Source: Aliiglaciecola sp. LCG003 (GTDB taxonomy: Bacteria; Pseudomonadota; Gammaproteobacteria; Enterobacterales; Alteromonadaceae). Taken from it: a DNA stretch of 64,000 bases. The stretch is taken from positions 2,976,001-3,040,000 of the forward strand of contig NZ_CP128185.1 of assembly GCF_030316135.1 (NCBI RefSeq), read 5' to 3'. The notes beneath the pieces were generated by a model, which worked only from the letters and a program-made list of their open reading frames with translations, ran no database searches and was not told the origin of the DNA. Shown here one piece after another: positions 59,590 through 64,000 of the stretch. The position numbers and the translations under genes were made by a program. Positions within the stretch are counted from its first letter, which is position 1; each line of letters starts with the position of its first letter.

Positions 59590-60369
59590 CTAGATGAAAA
59601 CCGGTCCCAGCGGAGTCTCTGGGATCCCAAACTTTTCTGGATAAACTACTTTGACCAAATATAACCCATTGGGTTTGGCGGTAATGCCAGCTTTGCTGCG
59701 ATCTTTTTGTGCTAGCACTTGCTGCATCCACGTTATTGGCTGTTCACCACTGCCCACTACCATCAGACTTCCAGCAATATTGCGCACCATATGATGGACA
59801 AATGCATTTGCCTGCACATCAATCATGATGTAGTTACCCTTGCGAGTGACTTCGATATGCTTTAAACGGCGAACCGGTGTTTTTGCTTGGCACAATGATG
59901 CGCGGAAGGCGCTGAAATCATGTTCTCCAACTAAACATTGCGCGGCTTGATGCATTTTTTCGTGATCTAATGGAGTATAAATATGCGTAATACCGTGATT
60001 TAGGATCGCGGGGCGAAATGGGTGATTAAAAATAATATAGCGATAGCGTCGAGCGACAGCTGAAAAGCGCGCGTGGAAATCATCATCCACCTGTTTAGCC
60101 CACTTAACCGCGATACTGTCAGGTAAATTAGTGTTTACGCCCAGTGTCCAACCGCGCTCTGGCCTGCTTACTGGAGAATCAAAATGCACCACCTGTCCAG
60201 TTGAATGCACACCTGCATCTGTTCTACCTGCACATTTAACCTGAATTGGAGTATTTGCAACTTTGCTTAGTGCTTGTTCCAAGTGCTCTTGAACACTGAT
60301 TGATTTGGATTGACGCTGCCAACCATAGTAGTTGGCGCCGTCGTATTCGATGCCTAAGGCAATTCTCAT
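59590..60369 (-). CDS. truA: tRNA pseudouridine(38-40) synthase
   Basis: TruA makes pseudouridine at positions 38-40 of tRNA anticodon stems. The catalytic Asp is in [15 protein letters not shown] (about residue 52). [14 protein letters not shown] and [21 protein letters not shown] are family motifs. I use the ATG at 60369 ([20 protein letters not shown]). The frame is open 22 codons further upstream, but that part is made of the AATAAATGA repeats, so it is most likely leader. 259 residues; E. coli has 270. Confidence 0.95.
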   Translation of the reverse strand: MRIALGIEYDGANYYGWQRQSKSISVQEHLEQALSKVANTPIQVKCAGRTDAGVHSTGQVVHFDSPVSRPERGWTLGVNTNLPDSIAVKWAKQVDDDFHARFSAVARRYRYIIFNHPFRPAILNHGITHIYTPLDHEKMHQAAQCLVGEHDFSAFRASLCQAKTPVRRLKHIEVTRKGNYIMIDVQANAFVHHMVRNIAGSLMVVGSGEQPITWMQQVLAQKDRSKAGITAKPNGLYLVKVVYPEKFGIPETPLGPVFI

Positions 60370-60386
60370 AGTGCTATTATGTTCCC

Positions 60387-60494
60387 AAATAAATGAATGA
60401 ATGAATGACTGTCTAATAAATGACTGTCTCGCCAATTGAATAAATGAATGACGAATAAATGAATGACCGAATAAATGAATGACTGTCTTGCCAA
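60387..60494 (+). repeat. AATAAATGAATGAC tandem repeats in the truA leader
   Basis: About five copies of AATAAATGA(ATGA) occur, three of them continuing to ACTGTCT. The decamer ATGACTGTCT is at 60405-60414, 60420-60429 and 60479-60488. The unit length varies between 15 and 28 bp, so copy number probably changes by slippage. Confidence 0.8.
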
Positions 60495-60595
60495 TAGCCC
60501 TATTGTAATCAAATATCCATCTAAATTCACAATCTGTTTGGCCGACAGCTCTAAATATCGACTAAATCATCTTTTAGTCAGCTAAATCGTCCTTT

Positions 60596-60649
60596 AGACA
60601 GCCACTTTTTAGACCCCATCCTTTAGACCACTGATTTTCAGACAGCCAT
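60596..60649 (+). repeat. REP-like words on the 3' side of the transposase gene
   Basis: AGACAGCCA is present at 60596-60604 and 60640-60648, both on the plus strand, within a degenerate TTTAGAC array. These face the two copies in the opposite orientation on the other side of the transposase gene. Confidence 0.6.
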
Positions 60650-60830
60650 GCCTGTTTATGATTGTAAGATGGTTCTTAAAAATAAAACCGGCAATTTCTT
60701 TCGAATTCATTAAATGAACGAATAACAGTAAACAAGAGGAGTTGATTTTTGCTATTTTGTAGGTTTAGACCATCTAACACACAGATTAATTCACAGTATG
60801 AAACTGCACAACATTGAAATAAACCGGTGT

Positions 60831-61799
60831 TCAAACACTTATTTGTATTGGGATTTCGCGTTTTCGCTTAGTGTGGGCTCGATATCTATTTATGGAATCT
60901 ACAGTCCCCGCTGCAACACTAAATGTGGACTCAAAACATTGGGTTAATATCTGCCACTGCTCCTTCTCAATTCCTAGCTTAGTTAAAATAGGAGTGGTAT
61001 CAGCTGCAATACTACCTCGCTCATTTGGGGCAAGGCTTTGCCCGGTTAACTCTACCAACTGTATATACTCAAGTAAGTTTAATGCTAATCCTGGGGACTG
61101 ATGCTGCTGTGAGCCTCCCACAAAGGGCATAAGAACTTTAGGCTGACGACCACGTTCAGCATGGCTTATCCGACGCTTGATACTGGTATGCTCAGACATT
61201 TCCAATGAGTCCGCTATCTTAGCGCGAATTGGGTTCAAGTCCACATACACCATACACGCAGTTAAAGCCTGTTCATCTAGTAGAGCTTGAGATTTGAAGC
61301 GACCTTCCCAGAAATGCCCCGTGCAGCAATCTTCGGTATTTGCTTTTCTGGCTATAACTTCGTTCAGCTCTCGCATAAACCAACTGATATCGTATAGCCT
61401 TTGACGATATATGGCGATGGTCGCATTAAGGGTTATTTGCTCGGCTTGAGTCAGAGGCGTTGACTGTTTAGCTGTAAAGCGTTGTGCTAACAAGGTTGAT
61501 TTATGTATTTTTTGCCAGCGCTTAACTATTTCTATATCTGTCAGCCCAAACGCTTTTTCTCTGTTTACATGCAGTACAACATGGGTGTGGTTACTCATCA
61601 CTGCATATGCGCACACATCAATTGTGAAAACTGTACTCAAAAACAACAACCGGTCTTCCACCCAGCTACGACGGTGCTCATAGCTTTGGCCTGTTAATTT
61701 ATCCTCTCCACATAGAAAAGCACGGCGAACGCAGCGAGAGACACAGTGATAATAGGCTGTATCAGATAAACTAATCTGGTGTTTCCTTGCCATTGGCAT
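60831..61799 (-). mobile_element. Y1 (IS200-like) transposase of the REP-associated RAYT type
   Basis: A 322-residue HUH/Y1 transposase gene. The HUH motif is YAVMSNHTHVVLHVN (about residue 70), and the helix following carries the expected catalytic Tyr region in YDISWFMRELNEVIARKAN. GHFWEGRFKSQALLDEQAL and MVYVDLNPIRAKIADS are hallmarks of TnpA_REP proteins. An additional C-terminal part of about 100 residues is typical of the marine subgroup. AAAGGG 7 bp before 61799 supports that start. The gene is intact. It sits between fimV and truA, neighbours that are normally adjacent, and is flanked by REP-like words on both sides, so it looks like an acquired REP/RAYT unit. Its exact RAYT subgroup is uncertain. 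Confidence 0.82.
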
Positions 61800-61865
61800 A
61801 AATAAACCCTTTACAAGTCATATGCCTTAAGCCTAGTAGATTTGAAACTGAAACAAAGTACAGTT

Positions 61866-61943
61866 CTAAGTCTAGTTTGGGTGGCTGTCTTAGGATGTAG
61901 TCTTAGGATGTACTAAGTCTAGTTTGGGTGGCTGTCTTAGGAT
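61866..61943 (+). repeat. Two perfect 31-bp direct repeats upstream of the transposase gene
   Basis: The same 31 bases, beginning CTAAGTCTAG and ending TGTCTTAGGAT, are at 61866-61896 and 61913-61943. Each has CTAAG near one end and CTTAG near the other, so a small hairpin is possible. Each contains TGGCTGTCT (61882-61890, 61929-61937), the complement of AGACAGCCA. Between them is a partial third copy, TCTTAGGATGTA. Confidence 0.9.
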
Positions 61944-62009
61944 TTGTAGGGTTTGCTTTGTTTTGATGCCAGCATTTATCTTTCAAACAGTGACATCAAA
62001 ACCTAGTAC

Positions 62010-64000
62010 CTAAGGTAATTTGTCAAGTAGCTCTTTGGCTTCTACTTTTTGACTCTCGTCCCCTTTTTCAAGGACTTCTTGTAATAGTTCAGCGGCTGAA
62101 TCGTTATCGTCGGTTTCGATATAAGCTTGTGCTAAATCTAGTTTTGCACCTATACCGTCATCACTATCAACATCTACCATCTCATCCATAGCACGACTTT
62201 GAGGGTACGAGTCTAGGGCAGCGCTTAGATTGAATTCTTGGTCGTTTCCAATCAATCCTTCCGCTTCGATACTTTCATTAATCAAATCATCAACATCTAG
62301 AAAATCACTTTCATCTCGGGACTCTGTTGACTTAGCAAATTGTGACGAGGCATCTGGCTCATTTAACAATGCATCGAAATCGAGCCCAGTCTCATCAAGT
62401 ATACGTTCTTGCTCTGTAACCAGTGGCTGTGCATCTTCATCATCAACATCTTCATCAATACTATCAAGAAGTTCATCGAAACTGGTTTTCTCAAGCTCAT
62501 CAATTGAAGCTGACTCCTCAGCCTCAGGCGATGACAACCAATCACCTAAGCCCGGAAGGTCTTCAAGATCAACCGACTCCCTGGTATCCTCACTATCTGC
62601 GCTATAATCATCAATGCTTTGCTCATCTAGGGCACTTTCATCAAACGCTTTGAGAGCTTCCTCCAAATCTGAATCGTCAATATCCCCGGTAGTCTCAGAA
62701 GACAGACTATCTAAATCCCCTATGCTTGGTATGTCATCATCTAAATCTGAAATTATTTTATCTAAATCATCAGCATTGCTATTGGGTAACAGAGTCTCAA
62801 GTTCAATGCCATCACTTTGAGATATAGCTTGTTCAGTATCATCATCCAATTCAACATCGAATGACGTCGACTCTAGTTCTACTTCACGGTCGAACTCCTC
62901 CAACGCTTTTTCTAGCTCAGGGATATCATCATCAGGGTTATGACTGTCTTCAGGGCCATCTGATTCAGCAGCATCTACATCAAGATTATGACTGTCTTCA
63001 GGGGCATCTTCAGGGGCAAGGCTGTCATGACTGTCTTCAGGGGCAAGGCTGTCTTGCGAGACATCAGTATCAAGGGCATCAATAATATCCTCTACATGTT
63101 CTTCTAACTTGTCGCTATCAACATCTTCCTCACCATCTTGTTCAAACGAGATCTCAGCGCTGTCGGCCAGGATAGAATCAATGTCAATTTGCTCTTCGTC
63201 GGCCTGGGTGTCTACCGCGTTGTCTAAGCTGTCGGTTACCTCAATGCTTTCTGGCTGTGATTTTGGCACTTCCGCGGCAATATTTTGGTCCTGCTGACCG
63301 GATTCATCATCGCCCATATCCATTTCTGCAAGCAATTCATCTGCAGATAATGACTCAACACCTTGATTAGTTAGCGTCTGCTGCGCCAATAGTGCATCGA
63401 CGTCGTCACTGTCCATAAGCGCATCGTCGCTATCGATTTCATCACTTTCGACTACATCGGTATTAGTTGATTTGACTAGAATATCATCCAATTCTGCGAG
63501 CATTTCGTCACTGTCATCTTCTTCTATCATATCCTCTAGGCCGTCGGAAATTGAATCAAGCTCCTGAATACCCATTTGAGGCTCGCTTAGATTTGCCGTG
63601 TCGGACTCAGCATCTTGCTCTGAATCGTCATCATCAAGATCACCGACCATGCTGCCCATCTGCTCTAATTGCTCTATCTCTGTGAGCAATTCATCGGTGA
63701 TATTATCGAGTTGAACATTTTGACTCGTAATTTCACGGTCAATGTTTTGCAACATCGCCTCGCTCATCAATTCGGAATCATTATCAATAATTGACTCAGG
63801 AAGTTCGGGTTCGGGCTGTTCTAACAACTCATCGATGCTAATTTCGGGCTTTTCAGGCTCCTCATCAACTACAGACGTGACTGGAGCAGGGGCAACAGGC
63901 TGATCTGAAGGCTCAGCTGTACTATCTAAAATAGCATCAATATCTACGATTTCTGTTTCATCCGCGACATTTTGTTCAGTCTCGGGGGCAGCGTTACTTG
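62010..64000 (-). CDS. fimV: FimV-like protein, C-terminal part (cut by window edge)
   Basis: The frame is open through base 64000, so the N-terminus (LysM domain and membrane helix in FimV) is outside. The visible part of about 660 residues is extremely rich in Asp, Glu and Ser with few basic residues, followed by a conserved C-terminal domain DGIGAKLDLAQAYIETDDND then SAAELLQEVLEKGDESQKVE, the FimV/TPR-type C-terminus. FimV helps polar assembly of type IV pili and other polar machines. The position upstream of truA-accD-folC fits FimV. Residues encoded near 62940-63060 contain PEDSHN/PEDSHD repeats from tandem copies of a DNA unit. Confidence 0.88.
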   Translation of the reverse strand, partial: SNAAPETEQNVADETEIVDIDAILDSTAEPSDQPVAPAPVTSVVDEEPEKPEISIDELLEQPEPELPESIIDNDSELMSEAMLQNIDREITSQNVQLDNITDELLTEIEQLEQMGSMVGDLDDDDSEQDAESDTANLSEPQMGIQELDSISDGLEDMIEEDDSDEMLAELDDILVKSTNTDVVESDEIDSDDALMDSDDVDALLAQQTLTNQGVESLSADELLAEMDMGDDESGQQDQNIAAEVPKSQPESIEVTDSLDNAVDTQADEEQIDIDSILADSAEISFEQDGEEDVDSDKLEEHVEDIIDALDTDVSQDSLAPEDSHDSLAPEDAPEDSHNLDVDAAESDGPEDSHNPDDDIPELEKALEEFDREVELESTSFDVELDDDTEQAISQSDGIELETLLPNSNADDLDKIISDLDDDIPSIGDLDSLSSETTGDIDDSDLEEALKAFDESALDEQSIDDYSADSEDTRESVDLEDLPGLGDWLSSPEAEESASIDELEKTSFDELLDSIDEDVDDEDAQPLVTEQERILDETGLDFDALLNEPDASSQFAKSTESRDESDFLDVDDLINESIEAEGLIGNDQEFNLSAALDSYPQSRAMDEMVDVDSDDGIGAKLDLAQAYIETDDNDSAAELLQEVLEKGDESQKVEAKELLDKLP

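Larger units (their letters stand above)
60370..60830. other. Repeat-rich gap between the transposase gene and truA
   Basis: These 461 bp hold no gene. Near truA lie the AATAAATGAATGAC repeats (60387-60494). From about 60560 to 60650 there is a degenerate array in which TTTAGAC recurs about every 15-20 bp and AGACAGCCA occurs twice (60596-60604 and 60640-60648). From about 60660 to 60830 the sequence is AT-rich and probably holds the truA promoter. Confidence 0.6.

Noticed and set aside
60370-60435. N-terminal extension of TruA
   Set aside because: The 22 extra codons consist of the AATAAATGA repeats and have no counterpart in the family; the ATG at 60369 fits the conserved N-terminus.
62230-63297. 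Several plus-strand frames opposite fimV
   Set aside because: Serine-rich shadows of the Asp/Glu-rich fimV coding strand.

Overview
The window comes from the chromosome of a marine gammaproteobacterium of the Alteromonadales type, probably close to Paraglaciecola, Glaciecola or Alteromonas. This is inferred from gene order and protein sequence; no 16S gene is present. Support includes the blocks seqA-pgm, gcvA-ygdD-rlmM, hemA-prfA-prmC-sirB2-sirB1-kdsA, lolB-ispE-prs, rplY-pth-ychF, rsxABCDGE-nth and fimV-truA-accD-folC-dedD-cvpA-purF. A strong sodium theme (Rsx pump, MotY, PutP-type symporter, NatAB-type exporter, SLC13 permease) also fits a marine cell.

Layout. 0-3 kb: start of glgP, pgm and seqA (minus). 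3-7 kb: a plus-strand MoxR/DUF58/transglutaminase operon. 7-18 kb: a long minus-strand stretch with rlmM, a DUF423 gene, a small hydrolase and a GcvA-type regulator, then kdsA, sirB1, sirB2, an HD-GYP response regulator, prmC, prfA and hemA. 18-25 kb: lolB, ispE, prs, a small lipoprotein, a secreted amidohydrolase (minus), rplY, pth and ychF. 25-33 kb: an ElaA-like acetyltransferase, a proline symporter, and a sulfate activation operon (cysD, cysC, cysQ, cysN, SLC13 permease). 33-43 kb: NatAB-type ABC exporter, Yip1 and DUF3025 proteins, M28 peptidase, LysR regulator, MATE transporter and uvrB. 43.3-44.5 kb: a 1-kb AT-rich gap with a tight cluster of three DnaA boxes, then two identical tRNA-Asn genes behind a stringent-type promoter. 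44.6-51 kb: the Rsx operon and nth. 51.5-54.4 kb: glpQ, motY (with a sigma-28 promoter) and rnt. 54.5-64 kb: the purF-to-fimV block, broken between truA and fimV by a Y1 (RAYT-type) transposase.

Most of the window is core housekeeping. Two parts stand out. First, the three DnaA boxes beside the MATE-uvrB operon are arranged like a DnaA-reactivating (DARS) or titration (datA) locus; seqA, another replication-initiation regulator, lies 41 kb away. Second, the RAYT gene is flanked on both sides, in inverted orientation, by the word AGACAGCCA. The same word recurs in a small repeat array at 51.4 kb, and a variant is repeated in the truA leader and inside the fimV coding sequence. This looks like a live or recently active REP/RAYT repeat system.
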